From Lineus longissimus (taxonomy: Eukaryota; Nemertea; Pilidiophora; Heteronemertea; Lineidae), in contig NC_088317.1 of the NCBI RefSeq assembly GCF_910592395.1, positions 16,786,039 to 16,850,038 of the forward strand: 64,000 nucleotides of DNA, read 5' to 3'. Shown in pieces: positions 41,701 through 54,958 of this stretch. The notes beneath the pieces were generated by a model. The model did not search any database. It was given only the letters and a program-made list of their open reading frames with translations, and was not told where the DNA came from. How positions within the stretch are numbered: the first letter of the stretch is position 1; each line of letters starts with the position of its first letter. The translations under genes were made by a program, and so were the position numbers.

Positions 41701-44700
41701 AAAATGATGTTTGCACATAATTACTGGTATGCAAATGTGCCTGTTCGACAAAAAGCCCCTGAACACTACCAAGCAACACTAATTTACAATTGACATGAAA
41801 GAGTATACAGTTTGAGGGAAAGCCACAGAACTATTAGATAATTGCCCTCTGTACTGGTGATAATCAGACTGGCCTGAAATTCTCATTATCGAGCACTCCT
41901 GTGGAAATGAATCCAACAAAAAATGGGGTCAATACTGTATTACCCCGATGAGAAGCACTTGATGTCCCCCACTCTCAACTAAGATATTTGTGCGTGTACC
42001 GGTTTGACTACGGGCTGAAGTTGACGATGTACTCCTGACGGAGCCATTGGGTGCTTCGCCCGCTCATTGACCGAGGCATGGTGACCTGGAGACAGTGACC
42101 GGATTAGCACTAGCTGGTCGAAGGACACTTCACAGGGCGTCAATTCGCAACTTCTCATCATTTTAAGGCACGACCTATTAACGTGGACCAAGTTTTACCC
42201 AAAAACCTACTCCTTACATAGCGTGGGGTACCAACCCACCGCAGATTCAGGAGTGTGCAATGGTTTCGGAATATCCTACACCCAATTGTGCTGCCCATTC
42301 GCAATAGGTTTGCCGACCGTCATGCCCTCCCGACATCGCCATCTCTCAGGTCGGTAACAAGAAGGTGCAATGCGGCTGCAAATTTTTCCCAGAGGGGCGA
42401 GATAATGATCATTTCAGACCGATCAGAGTGTCACAAGTTCAGAGCGAAATCACCTGAGAGTTATATGGAGTTGCACCAAAGTGCAGACTCTTCATTTCAT
42501 TTGTAAATAGGCATCGATTCTTTTTGTTACATTCAATGGACCCAGTCCTACAATCTCTGGAAGAGCCAAGTCTGCACATAATTACTGGTATGCAGATTTG
42601 CCCGCGAGGCAGAAAAGACCTGAACATTGCCACTGCTTTAGGAGTGTAGCAACAAAATTGCTTCAAAGCAAGAAATGAATCTGCACATATTTACTGGTTT
42701 GCAGATATGCCAGCAAGGCATCAAAACCTTCGTAAGCCCTCAATGAGCAACTAATTTATAAAATTACAAACAGGATTTATCTTACAACTGTACTGCTCGA
42801 AAGAAAGAGCCAAGTCTGCACATAACTACTGGTATGCAGATATGTCAGCGAGGCAGACAAGACCTGAACACTGCCACTGCTTAACAAGTGTAGCACTGAT
42901 ATTGCTTCAAAGCAAAACTTAAGTATGCATATAATCGCTGGTATGCATATTTGCCCGTGAGGCAGAAAAGACCTGAAGACAGCCACTGCTTTAGGAGTGT
43001 AGCAACGATATTGCTTCAAAGCAAAAATGATGTTTGCACATAATTACTGGTATGCAAATGTGCCTGTTCAACAAAAAGACCCTGAACACTACCAAGCAAC
43101 ACTAATTTACAATTGACATGAAAGAGTATACAGTTTGAGGGAAAGCCACATAACTATTAGATAATTGCCCTCTGTACTGGTGATAATCAGACTGGCCTGA
43201 AATTCTCATTATCGAGCACTCCTGTGGAAATGAATCCAACAAAAAATGGGGTCAATACTGTATTACCCCGATGAGAAGCACTTGATGTCCCCCACTCTCA
43301 ACTAAGATATTTGTGCGTGTACCGGTTTGACTACGGGCTGAAGTTGACGATGTACTCCTGACGGAGCCATTGGGTGCTTCGCCCGCTCATTGACCGAGGC
43401 ATGGTGACCTGGAGACAGTGACCGGATTAGCACTAGCTGGTCGAAGGACACTTCACAGGGCGTCAATTCGCAACTTCTCATCATTTTAAGGCACGACCTA
43501 TTAACGTGGACCAAGTTTTACCCAAAAACCTACTCCTTACATAGCGGTATCTGCCCATTCCGCCTTAACCTTATTCGCCTTATCCAATTTTGCCTTCTCC
43601 CATTTAGCCTTCTCCTAACTTGCCTTTTCTCAATTCGCCTTCTACGATTTCGCCATCGTCTTATCTCGCCTTTGTTCCAATTGGCCTTCTTCCTAACTCG
43701 CCTTCCTCTCATCTTGCCTCATCCTAGTTTGCCTTTTCTTATTTCGCCTTTGTCCTATTCTGCCTTGGTTCCATCCTGCCTTATCTCATCTTGCCTTTTC
43801 TTGATTGACCTTTATGTCAATTCGCCTTCTTTCCGTTTTGCCTTCTCCCGTTTCGCCATATCTCACCTCGCCTTTTATCAATCCAAAAGTTGGTTTTGGA
43901 GATACATGTAAGCTTACATGTAGATGGTTCAGAAGTTATGAAGATTTGAAAATATTGGTAATTAAGCAACAGCCTTGGGTAGGGTACCAAAACATAATTC
44001 GTGGAAACACTCTTATATGAAAGATTGGCCCCACAAACATGGGTAAAACATGGGTAAAAGAGACAAAAGTCTTTTGTAATATGGTATGTAATGTAATATG
44101 ACTATTATGGCTGAGAAGTTATCTACACTTGTAATTTTGGCAATGTCCACCGGGTTTTGGTTGCGGGTACCCCCGAATGGACCCTAGAAGCCCTTCAACA
44201 CTGTTGAAGACACTTTCATATGAAAGATTGACTCAACAAACATGGGTAAAGACACCAAGTTTGTTGCAAAGTAGGAAGAAGGCGAAATGGGAAGAAGGCG
44301 AAATAATACAAAGGCGGGGCGGGTAAAGGCGAGATAGGATGAAGGCGAATTAGGACAAAGGTAAATTAGGACAAGGTGAAATAGGAGAAGGCAGATTAAG
44401 ACAATGGCGAACTGAGACGAAGGCAAGAATGGATAAGGCAACTTGTGATAAGGCAAGATAAAACAGAGGCAAAATAGCATAAGGCGAAAAATGAAAAGGC
44501 GAAAAAAGACAAAGGCGAGATAGAATAAGGCGGATTAGGAAGAGGCAAAATTGGAAAAGGCGAAATAGGAGAAGGCGAAATGTATATTTTTTAAAGGCAA
44601 AATGGGAAAAGGCGAAAAAAGACAAGGCGAAATGGGCATGAACCTACATAGCGTGGGGTACCAACCCACCGCAGATTCAGGAGTGTGCAATGGTTTCGGA

Positions 44701-46530
44701 ATATCCTACACCCAATTGTGCTGCCCATTCGCAATAGGTTTGCCGACCGTCATGCCCTCCCGACATCGCCATCTCTCAGGTCGGTAACAAGAAGGTGCAA
44801 TGCGGCTGCAAATTTTTCCCAGAGGGGCGAGATAATGATCATTTCAGACCGATCAGAGTGTCACAAGTTCAGAGCGAAATCACCTGAGAGTTATATGGAG
44901 TTGCACCAAAGTGCAGACTCTTCATTTCATTTGTAAATAGGCATCGATTCTTTTTGTTACATTCAATGGACCCAGTCCTACAATCTCTGGAAGAGCCAAG
45001 TCTGCACATAATTACTGGTATGCAGATTTGCCCGCGAGGCAGAAAAGACCTGAACATTGCCACTGCTTTAGGAGTGTAGCAACAAAATTGCTTCAAAGCA
45101 AGAAATGAATCTGCACATATTTACTGGTATGCAGATATGCCAGCAAGGCATCAAAACCTTCGTAAGCCCTCAATGAGCAACTAATTTATAAAATTACAAA
45201 CAGGATTTATCTTACAACTGTACTGCTCGAAAGAAAGAGCCAAGTCTGCACATAACTACTGGTATGCAGATATGTCAGCGAGGCAGACAAGACCTGAACA
45301 CTGCCACTGCTTAACAAGTGTAGCACTGATATTGCTTCAAAGCAAAACTTAAGTATGCATATAATCGCTGATATGCAGATTTGCCCGCAAGGCAGAAAAG
45401 ACCTGAAGACAGCCACTGCTTTAGGAGTGTAGCAACGATATTGCTTCAAAGCAAAAATGATGTTTGCACATAATTACTGGTATGCAAATGTGCCTGTTCA
45501 ACAAAAAGCCCCTGAACACTACCAAGCAACACTAATTTACAATTGACATGAAAGAGTACACAGTTTGAGGGAAAGCCACATAACTATTAGATAATTGCCC
45601 TCTGTACTGGTGATAATCAGACTGGCCTGAAATTCTCATTATCGAGCACTCCTGTGGAAATGAATCCAACAAAAAATGGGGTCAATACTGTATTACCCCG
45701 ATGAGAAGCACTTTACTGATGTCCCCCACTCTCAGCTAAGATATTTGTGCGCGTACCGGTTTGACTACGGGCTGAAGTTGACGATGTACTCCTGACGGAG
45801 CCATTGGGTGCTTCGCCCGCTCATTGACCGAGGCATGGTGACCTGGAGACAGTGACCGGATTAGCACTAGCTGGTCGAAGGACACTTCACAGGGCGTCAA
45901 TTCGCAACTTCTCATCATTTTAAGGCACGACCTATTAACGTGGACCAAGTTTTACCCAAAAACCTACTCCTTACATAGCGTGGGGTACCAACCCACCGCA
46001 GATTCAGGAGTGTGCAATGGTTTCGGAATATCCTACACCCAATTGTGCTGCCCATTCGCAATAGGTTTGCCGACCGTCATGCCCTCCCGACATCGCCATC
46101 TCTCAGGTCGGTAACAAGAAGGTGCAATGCGGCTGCAAATTTTTCCCAGAGGGGCGAGATAATGATTATTTCAGACCTATCAGAGTGTCACAAGTTCAGA
46201 GCGAAATCACCTGAGAGTTATATGGAGTTGCACCAAAGTGCAGACTCTTCATTTCATTTGTAAATAGGCATCGATTCTTTTTGTTACATTCAATGGACCC
46301 AGTCCTACAATCTCTGGAAGAGCCAAGTCTGCACATAATTACTGGTATGCAGATTTGCCCGCAAGGCAGAAAAGACCTGAACATTGCCACTGCTTTAGGA
46401 GTGTAGCAACAAAATTGCTTCAAAGCAAGAAATGAATCTGCACATATTTACTGGTATGCAGATATGCCAGCAAGGCATCAAAACCTTCGTAAGCCCTCAA
46501 TGAGCAACTAATTTATAAAATTACAAACAG
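38738..46530. repeat. Satellite array of five ~1323-bp units
   Basis: The anchor CAAGGCATCA recurs at 38741, 40068, 41391, 42714, 45144 and 46471, giving units of 1327, 1323, 1323, 1323 plus an 1107-bp insertion, and 1327 bp. Units 2 and 3 appear nearly identical; unit 1 is the most diverged. Each unit has two parts: an AT-rich part with five roughly 115-bp sub-repeats carrying a CTGCACATA-TATGCAG inverted repeat, and a GC-richer part (39320-39870 in unit 1) without sub-repeats. The array stops abruptly at ATTACAAACAG (46530). Short open frames recur in every unit on both strands; I do not treat them as genes. Confidence 0.93.
43547..44644. mobile_element. Foldback-like element inserted in satellite unit 4
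   Basis: The 1098-bp insertion accounts exactly for the extra length of unit 4. It is flanked by the 9-bp duplication TACATAGCG (43538-43546 and 44645-44653). The ends are inverted (GTATCTGCCCATTCCGCC; reversed right end GGTTCATGCCCATTTCGCC). The left arm (to about 43880) is made of about twenty short units containing YGCCTT; the right arm (from about 44270) of similar AAGGCGAAA units. The two arms can pair as a giant imperfect hairpin around a 390-bp unique loop. Long inverted arms made of short repeats plus 9-bp duplications are the hallmarks of Drosophila FB elements. No transposase is encoded, so it is non-autonomous. Confidence 0.88.
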
Positions 46531-49500
46531 GTGTGGATATTCCATTGTACATCTTTACTCCAATAAGCAGATTTACAACCTTTCAAATCATGTACTACAG
46601 AGCACAATACTCCCCTCCATGCGCCATCTGCTCCTATATGTAAGCTGCCTGTTTCCATCTGTCAGCCATCTCCTTCCACCCAAAAGTCATCTGCTCCCAT
46701 CAGCACAAGCCATCTGTTCATGTATGCCTCTGCACAAATTGGTGGTCATTGCTGCCATGTCTTGTGATCTCTGTGCATCCCGGTGACTTTTACTTCCAAG
46801 TTTCTGGCTAATTCATCCTGAAGATCAAAAGCAGACAGTACACATGTATACCATTAGTTTTCTTAAGTAATTTCGTTTTAGGCCACAGCTGTTTGCTCTG
46901 GACAGTATATGGGAAACAAAGTTTTCTTTTGGAGGAACAGCAAGAATTAGTTTACATTAAGGCCACTGAAGCTTCCACCACTGAATGGCATATCTGAGGT
47001 ACAAGACGGTCTTGGGCTTGAAAAAACATCAAGACATTATCTGTGGCCTGGGAATGACACACTCGGTGTTTTGAGGTGATTTTCACCAGGAAGTATTCCT
47101 CCTCCAAGGCCGATGATAGTTTTCGAGTGCCACTGTGGTTAGCACCATTTGGGTTTATTGGCGTCATGCCTCCGACTTACGCCCGAGGACGAGTCCATAC
47201 AAGCTTCTCATGTTTCTCCCTTAAGCCCTGCTCGTGGGTGTTTGAGATCCATCTTGTTGCTTGATCCAGCAGGCAGATAATTACAACTTATTAAGAATTT
47301 GAAAATACATTTTTAACAACCGCCGAAGATGATTACAATAACTTGTAGCATCATGGTGACAGCTAAAGCTGGTTTAATGAAAGAATGGTAGTGCTCTACT
47401 TTTAACAATGTTCTTGAAGTTCATGTGTTGACATAAAATATGAGCTCACCATACCTATATGACTATATGACCACCCGAAGCCTTTTCATGTTCAGAAACA
47501 CCTTCATCAAGTTCCACTCGGAGCTCAGTTTTGTGAAATTCAGGATTTAGACATTTTGGACAAATTCCAAGGTTGTGCATCAGTTGTCCACCTTCCAAAG
47601 CTGCTCTTGCATGCTCAGTAACCATCTTCCACCTTGATCCTGCAGAAGCAGAAAAGTATAAGAACCCAGCTATTGGAATGGCTCAAGAGCAAGACCGATG
47701 TTAAAAATCAACATCACATCCAAGGTCACAGTCTTCATGTGACGAGGAAGGCAATGCCAACAGCTTAGGTTTTCGCTATGGTCAACAGATTCCTTTTGTA
47801 TTACATTTTATTAGCCATGCAATGCTATTTATTACACTTATCTTTTCATAGTTAAAGACTTACCTGATCAGACCTGCTTAGCTCCAGTCTTGAGCTGCCA
47901 ACAGTTGGCCACGTTGCATCTTGTTGCCACGATCCTGGCCAAAGTCTCCAATTTTTGCCCTGCTTGTGTTATTTCTGAACACTTTCCATTCTTGGACCAC
48001 TCACTCCTGCGACTTTACATTTCTATGTCAACTGTACCACCACAGCCCTCCAGGCATTACAGTTCTGAGCCATCTGTGTCAACACCTCTCTTGCTCTTGA
48101 ACTTCAGTGCTCTCTGCATCACAGGCTATAGCGTCCATCCAGGAAGTAAGGCATCGTTCCCTCCGTCGTATACCTCGAACATCCTCCAGTTGCCAATCCA
48201 TCATCATCTTGGGAAGCCTCACCTGTTCCATTCAAGACACACTTCTTGGACCTGCAGAAGATGAACATCAAGTTATAAAAGGGCTTCACTGGGATCTTAC
48301 CAGGAATACAAACAGGTGAAGACAGACATAGAGGATCGTTACCTTTTTGGAAAAATCCAAAGGCTCTACTTTAACTAGGACCCTGCTAGGGTTGGAGACA
48401 GATAGACCAGGGTTGGGTCTTTTGGGATTGATCCCTAGGTTGTACTTACCAGAACTCAACCTGGACTGGAGTTGTCAAATACATACATTCAGAACCAAGG
48501 TTGTACTTATTTAGCACCAGACTATAGAGTTGGAGACGAGTGAATATAGACCTGTGGGTTGGTGCCTTTTATGACAGATTCCAAGGTTTTACTCGGACCT
48601 GTGCAGGATTGGGGACAGGCAAAGACATACAGAGTTATGACCTTTGGTTGTCAATTCTGAATCTTAATCTTCTTTTAATGGATTTGAGGGAGAGGATGGT
48701 GAAGACAAAGCAACACTTGTGCCGAGGGGAAGAATTATAAACCTTTACAGCTGCCATTCAAACATCGAGACCTCCCTCGTCCTTGTCCAGCAATTAATAA
48801 TAAACACAGCCAAGTGTAAAACTATACTGCTGAGTGTTGAAAGACACCCGAATAGCAGTTGTCACAGTGTGACATATTAACCAGCTGAAAACAAGCCCAA
48901 GGACAAAATAATAGGCCTGGGTCTTTCCTCATTTCCTCACAAGTACCATGGAAGACTTGAGGCGTTTTTCCCAGCAATCCGATTGTGACTTTGTCCTCAC
49001 GAGACCAAAATCTCTCTCCGTGCAACTCGGTAATCATAAGGATGATTTTTTACGTCTTTCCATTTCAATACTTACTGCAGAAACTTATCACCCAGGTTGC
49101 TGAATATATGTGCTAGGCATAGAACATCAAGCAGTTGCCTTTCTCTTGCACAGTCTCATGGGCAATGGGAGCTTTCAGTTTCATCTGTAGGACCATATGA
49201 GCGATGGTTGAACTTTGGTCCTGGAATGGGACAGTAGGGGTTAGAATCAATATGCAAGATGGTTGGGACTACCGAGTACTACATCTGCTGCGAGGTTCTG
49301 TCTCCGAGAGAAACAGTTGCAGAACTGAACACTGGATCTGCTCTGAGGTTGTGACAATGTCCTGTCTCAGAGAGAAATAGGAAGAGCCAAGTCTGCACAT
49401 AATTACTGGTATGCAGATTTGCCCACAAGGCAGAAAAGACCTGAACATTGCCACTGCTTTAGGAGTGTAGCAACAAAATTGCTTCAAAGCAAGAAATGAA

Positions 49501-49979
49501 TCTGCACATATTTACTAGTATGCAGATATGCCAGCAAGGCATCAAAACCTTCGTAAGCCCTCGATGAGCAACTAATTCATAAAATTACACACAGGATTTA
49601 TCTTACAACTGTACTGCTCCAAAGAAAGAGCCAAGTCTGCACATAACTACTGGTATGCAGATATGTCAGCGAGGCAGACAAGACCTGAACACTGCCACTG
49701 CTTAACAAGGGTACCACTGATATTGCTTCAAAGCAAAACTTAAGTATGCATATAATCGCTGGTATGCAGATTTGCCTGCGAGGCAGAAAAGACCTGAAGA
49801 CAGCCACTGCTTTTGCGGTTAAGAAACGTGCCATAGTTACACTCAGACGGCCAATTTACGCCATTTGACATTTAACGGACCCAGTCCAACAATCCAAGAG
49901 GGACATTCAGTGCGGCAGATCGCATAGGTTTTTAAAAGTGAAAACAAAAAGGTCCTAGCTAACCTACAGTAGAATACCA
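46531..49979. repeat. 3.4-kb tandem block, copy A
   Basis: It starts GTGTGGATATTCCATTGTAC and aligns with copy B at an offset of about 3430-3450 bp, later 3600 bp because of an indel. It includes a short piece of the 62-bp minisatellite (49273-49377) and then switches into a satellite remnant. Minus-strand donor-like words (for example TCAG|GTAAGT, complement near 47872) hint at a transcribed non-coding gene, but no protein is evident; the 124-residue frame at 47890-48264 looks like chance. Confidence 0.85.
49379..49815. repeat. Satellite remnant inside copy A
   Basis: About 435 bp of the 1323-bp satellite (GAAGAGCCAAGTCTGCACAT onward, anchor CAAGGCATCA at 49535) joined to the minisatellite at GAGAGAAATAGGA. 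The junction suggests exchange between the array and the block. Confidence 0.85.
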
Positions 49980-52900
49980 GGTGTGGATATTACATTGTAC
50001 ATCTTTACTCCAATAAGCAGATTTACAACTTTTCAAATCATGTACTACAGAGCACAATACTCCCCTCCATGCACCATCTGCTCCTATATGTAAGCTGCCT
50101 GTTTCCATCTGTCAGCCATCTCCTTACACCCAAAAGTCATCTGCTCCTATCAGCACAAGCCATCTGTTCATGTATGCCTCTGCACAAATTGGTGGTCATT
50201 GCTGCCATGTCTGGTGATCTCTGTGCATCCCGGTGACTTTTACTTCCAAGTTTCTGGCTAATTCATCCTGAAGATCAAAAGCAGACAGTACACATGTATA
50301 CCATTAGTTTTCTTAAGTAACTTCGTTTTAGGCCACAGCTATTTGCTCGTCGGAGTGGACAGTATATGGGGAACAAAGTTTTCTTTTGGAGGAACAGCAA
50401 GAATTAGTTTACATTAAGGCCACTGAAACTTCCACCACTGAATGGCATATCTGAGGTACAAGACGGTCTTGGGCTTGAAAAAACATCAAGACATTATCTG
50501 TGGCCTGGGAATGACACACTCGGTGTTTTGAGGTGATTTTCACCAGGAAGTATTCCTCCTCCAAGGCTGATGATAGTTTTCGAGTGCCACTGTGGTTAGC
50601 ACCATTTGGGTTTATTGGCGTCGTGCCTCAGACTTCCGCCCGAGGATGAGTCCATACAAGCTTCTCATGTTTCTCCCTTAAGCCCTGCTCGTGGGTGTTT
50701 GAGATCCATCTTGTTTCTTGATCCAGCAGGCAGATAATTACAACTTATTAAGAATTTGAAAATACATTTTTAACAACCGCCGAAGATGATTACAATAACT
50801 TGTAGCATCATGGTGACAGCTAAAGCTGGTTTAATGAAAGAACAGTAGTGCTCTACTTTTAACAATGTTCTTGAAGTTCATGTGTTGACAGTAAATATGA
50901 GCTCACCATACCTTTTCATGTTCAGAAACACCTTCATCAAGTTCCACTCGGAGCTCAGTTTTGTGAAATTCAGGATTTAGACATTTTGGACAAATTCCAA
51001 GGTTGTGCATCAGTTGTCCACCTTCCAAAGCTGCTCTTGCATGCTCAGTAACCATCTTCCACCTTGATCCTGCAGAAGCAGAAAAGTATAAGAACCCAGC
51101 TATTGGAATGGCTCAAGAGCAAGACCGATGTTAAAAATCAACATCACATCCAAGGTCACAGTCTTCATGTGACGAGGAAGGCAATGCCAACAGCTTAGGT
51201 TTTCGCTATGGTCAACAGATTCCTTTTGTATTACATTTTATTAGCCATGCAATGCTATTTATTACACTTATCTTTTCATAGTTAAAGACTTACCTGATCA
51301 GACCTGCTTAGCTCCAGTCTTGAGCTGCCAACAGTTGGCCACGTTGCATCTTGTTGCCACGATCCTGGCCAAAGTCTCCAATTTTTGCCCTGCTTGTGTT
51401 ATTTTTGAACACTTTCCATTCTTGGACCACTCACTCCTGCGACTTTACATTTCTATGTCAACTGTACCACCACAGCCCTCCAGGCATTACAGTTCTGAGC
51501 CATCTGTGTCAACACCTCTCTTGCTCTTGAACTTCAGTGCTCTCTGCATCACAGGCTATAGTGTCCATCCAGGAAGTAAGGCATCGTTCCCTCCGTCGTA
51601 TACCTCGAACATCCTCCAGTTGTCAATCCATCATCATCTTGGGAAGCCTCACCTGTTCCATTCAAGACACACTTCTTGGACCTGCAGAAGATGAACATCA
51701 AGTTATAAAAGGGCTTCACTGGGATCTTACCAGGAATACGAACAGGTGAAGACAGACATAGAGGATCGTTACCTTTTTGGAAAAATCCAAAGGCTCTACT
51801 TTAACTGGGACCCTGCTAGGGTTGGAGACAGATAGACCAGGGTTGGGTCTTTTGGGATTGATCCCTAGGTTGTACTTACCAGAACTCAACCTGGACTGGA
51901 GTTGTCAAATACATACATTCAGAACCAAGGTTGTACTTATTTAGCACCAGACTATAGAGTTGGAGACGAGTGAATATAGACCTGTGGGTTGGTGCCTTTT
52001 ATGACAGATTCCAAGGTTTTACTCGGACCTGTGCAGGATTCGGGACAGGCAAAGACATACAGAGTTGTGACCTTTGGTTGTCCATTCTGAATCTTAATCT
52101 TCTTTTAATGGATTTGAGGGAAAGGATGGTGAAGACAAAGCAACACTTGTGCCGAGGGGAAGAATTATAAACCATTACAGCTGCCATTCAAACATCGAGA
52201 CCTCCCTCGTCCTTGTCCAGCAATTAATAATAAACACAGCCAAGTGTAAAACTATACTGCTGAGTGTTGAAAGACACCCGAATAGCAGTTGTCACAGTGT
52301 GACATATTAATGATTCCAACTATAATGATATAATATGTCTGTGGGCCAGAATGAAAACAAGGCTGCAATAATAGACTATGGACATCACTTATCAAAAGGT
52401 GTAGAACCGTCTCACTATTGGTGAGAGGTGCCGATATGCTGTTGCACACTGCATGGCATGATGGACTGCAAAGATAATCACCTAGCTGAAAACAAGCCCA
52501 AGGACAAAATAATAGGACTGGATCTTTCCTCATTTCCTCACAAGTACCATGGAAGACTTGAGGGATTTTTTCCCAGCAATCCGATTGTGACTTTGTCCTC
52601 ACAAGACCAAAATCTCTCTCCGTGCAATTTGGTAATCATAAGGATGATTTTTTAAGTCTTTCCATTTCAATACTTACTGCAGAAAATTATCACCCAGGTT
52701 GCTGAATATATGTGCTAGGCATAGAACATCAAGCAGTTGCCTTTCTCTTGCGTAGTCTCATGGGCAATGGGAGCTTTCAGTTTCATCTGTAGGACCATAT
52801 GAGCGATGGTTGAACTTTGGTCCTGGAATGGGACAGTAGGGGTTAGAATCAATATGCAAGATGGTTGGGACTACAGAGTACTACATCTGCTGCGAGGTTC

Positions 52901-52985
52901 CGTCTCCGAGAGAAACAGTTGCAGAACTGAACACTGGGTCTGCTCTGAGGTTGTGACAATGTCCTGTCTCAGAGAGAAATAGGAG
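49980..52985. repeat. 3.4-kb tandem block, copy B
   Basis: It begins GTGTGGATATTACATTGTAC and follows copy A with few differences. It has about 171 extra bp at 52310-52485 (between GACATATTAA and AGCTGAAAAC) and continues into the long minisatellite, where copy A switches into satellite. Confidence 0.85.
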
Positions 52986-53800
52986 GTTGGCAGGGACGAT
53001 GTCCTGTCTCAGGAGAAACAATTGAGACATAAATACTGGATCTGCTTTGAGGTTGTGCTAAGGTCCTGTCTCAGGTAAGCAGTTGAGAACTAAACACTGT
53101 ATCTGCTTTGAGGTTGTGTCAATGTCATCCTGTCTCCGAGATAAACAGTCGAGAACTAAACACTGGATCGGCTTCAAGGTTGTGACAATCAAAAATGTCC
53201 TATCTCGGAGAGAAACAGTTCCAGAACTGAACACTGGATTGAGGTTGTGTCAATGTCATCCTGTCTCCAAGATGAACAGTTGAGAACTAAACACTTGATC
53301 TGTTTTGAGGTTGTAACGGTTGAGAACTAAACATTGGATCTGCTTTGAGGTTGTGACAATGTCCCGTCTCAGAGATAAGCAGTCCTAAACTAAACACTGT
53401 ATCTGCTTTGAGGTTGTGTCAGTGTCCCGTCTCAGAGATAAGCAATTGTGAACTAAACACTGGATCTGCTTTGAAGTTGTGACAATGTCCTGTCTCGGAG
53501 AGAAACAGTTGTGAACTAAACACTTGATCTGCTCTGAGGTTGTGACAATGTCCTGTCTCAGAGAGAAATAGGAGGTTGGCAGGGACGATGTCCTGTCTCA
53601 GGAGAAACAATTGAGACATAAATACTGGATCTGCTTTCAGGTTGTAATAAGGTCCTGTCTCAGAGATAAGCAGTTGAGAACTCAACACTGGATCTGCTTT
53701 GAGGTTCTGTCAATGTCCTGTCTCGGAGAGAAGCAGTTGTGAACTACACACTATTCTGCTCTGAGGTTGTGACAATGTCCTGGCTCAGAGAGAAAAAGGA
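52890..53800. repeat. About 62-bp minisatellite
   Basis: About fourteen degenerate copies of a unit containing ACTAAACACTGGATCTGC, TTTGAGGTTGTGACAATG and TCCTGTCTCAGAGAGAAAC. A larger period is visible too: GGAGGTTGGCAGGGACGATG occurs at 52981 and again at 53571. Confidence 0.9.
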
Positions 53801-54949
53801 TACTTAGAGCATTGCCTGCAAAAGCCCATGGAATTGCTAAATCAACCTTCTGCTGCATTTAACTTTACTACAAACACAACATGTCCTGTCCTGAATAGGC
53901 CTCGGGGGGAGGGGGGGCAGGGCCATATTCAATGGGTCTCCTCCCTTCCCTGAGAGACGATCAGCCGGGCTGAGATCACTAGTATTAACTGTTCAGTGGT
54001 ACCTTGGAGTCAAGTATAATTCCTCCAAGGTGGTACCATGGGACAAATGTGATTAAATATTCTGACATTCACAAAAACGCTAATGAAACAATTTAGAATT
54101 ATTGGAACTTTCTAAAATTCACTAATGACATTTGACAAGATATAGAACTACACTTCTGCAAAATTTGATGAAAATCGCAGCATTGAATTTTCTTTAAATC
54201 ACGAAAATGTATGTACACAAGCCCATCCAGGAACTGCTGTGACCCCCGTACTCAAAAACGCATGGTTCCCCGCGCATGCGCGTTAGATATAGAAACAATG
54301 TATTCATTTTGGAATCACTGACAATCAGTTTGAACACGATTTTTCCACCAAAAAATGGTCAAAACGTCCACACACTTCAGTTTATTAGACGTGGAATTAA
54401 ATACAGAATACAAAAACATCGCCAGCAGTGAAACTTGGTGAAGTCAAAGAACGTTGGATCGGTGTTTTTTTCCGGCACAGATCAAAGTCCAGGCGGCCGC
54501 AAATGCATGCTATTGCTACCGTCAATTTTTTTTCAGCGCACCCCGCATGCAAAAAAATCGTTTTATTCCCTCGATATCTCAAGAAAGGAATCAAATTTGG
54601 CACATGTATGAGCTATGACATCTCTTCTTTTAACTCACCATCCAAAGAAGAACTAATTTCATAATTTAGACGAAAAATCGAAGGATTTAACTGGGAAGTT
54701 TCGAAGCTCCCGGCCACAGTCCTCGATGTCAGACGATCACGATGATGTCATCATTGGGAGGCTGCAGAATAATCTTTGGACCAAAATAGAAAACCAGCAT
54801 TCATCATTTCATCATCACTACCCACGAAATTATTATTAATAATGAATTTTGTGATTGGATATAAGGCTATTCCTTGCGTTGCTACACTCCGGATGCAGTG
54901 GATTGGCTTCGTCCTAGTCCGTCGCCCGGCAGGCCACGTGTACACCAAT
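53801..54949. other. Non-coding DNA, nothing recognised
   Basis: It includes a short GC run (GGGGGGAGGGGGGG near 53910). The frames at 54428-54664 (plus) and 54397-54603 (minus) overlap on opposite strands, and neither resembles a known protein. Confidence 0.4.
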
Positions 54950-54958
54950 CTCCCGGGC

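Noticed and set aside
43547-44644. CRISPR-like or bacterial repeat array
   Set aside because: The short repeats are degenerate, lack unique spacers of constant length, and form two opposed arms of a transposon in a eukaryotic genome.
47890-48264. 124-residue protein present in both copies of the 3.4-kb block
   Set aside because: It overlaps other frames, has no start context or homology I know, and its conservation follows from the recent duplication.
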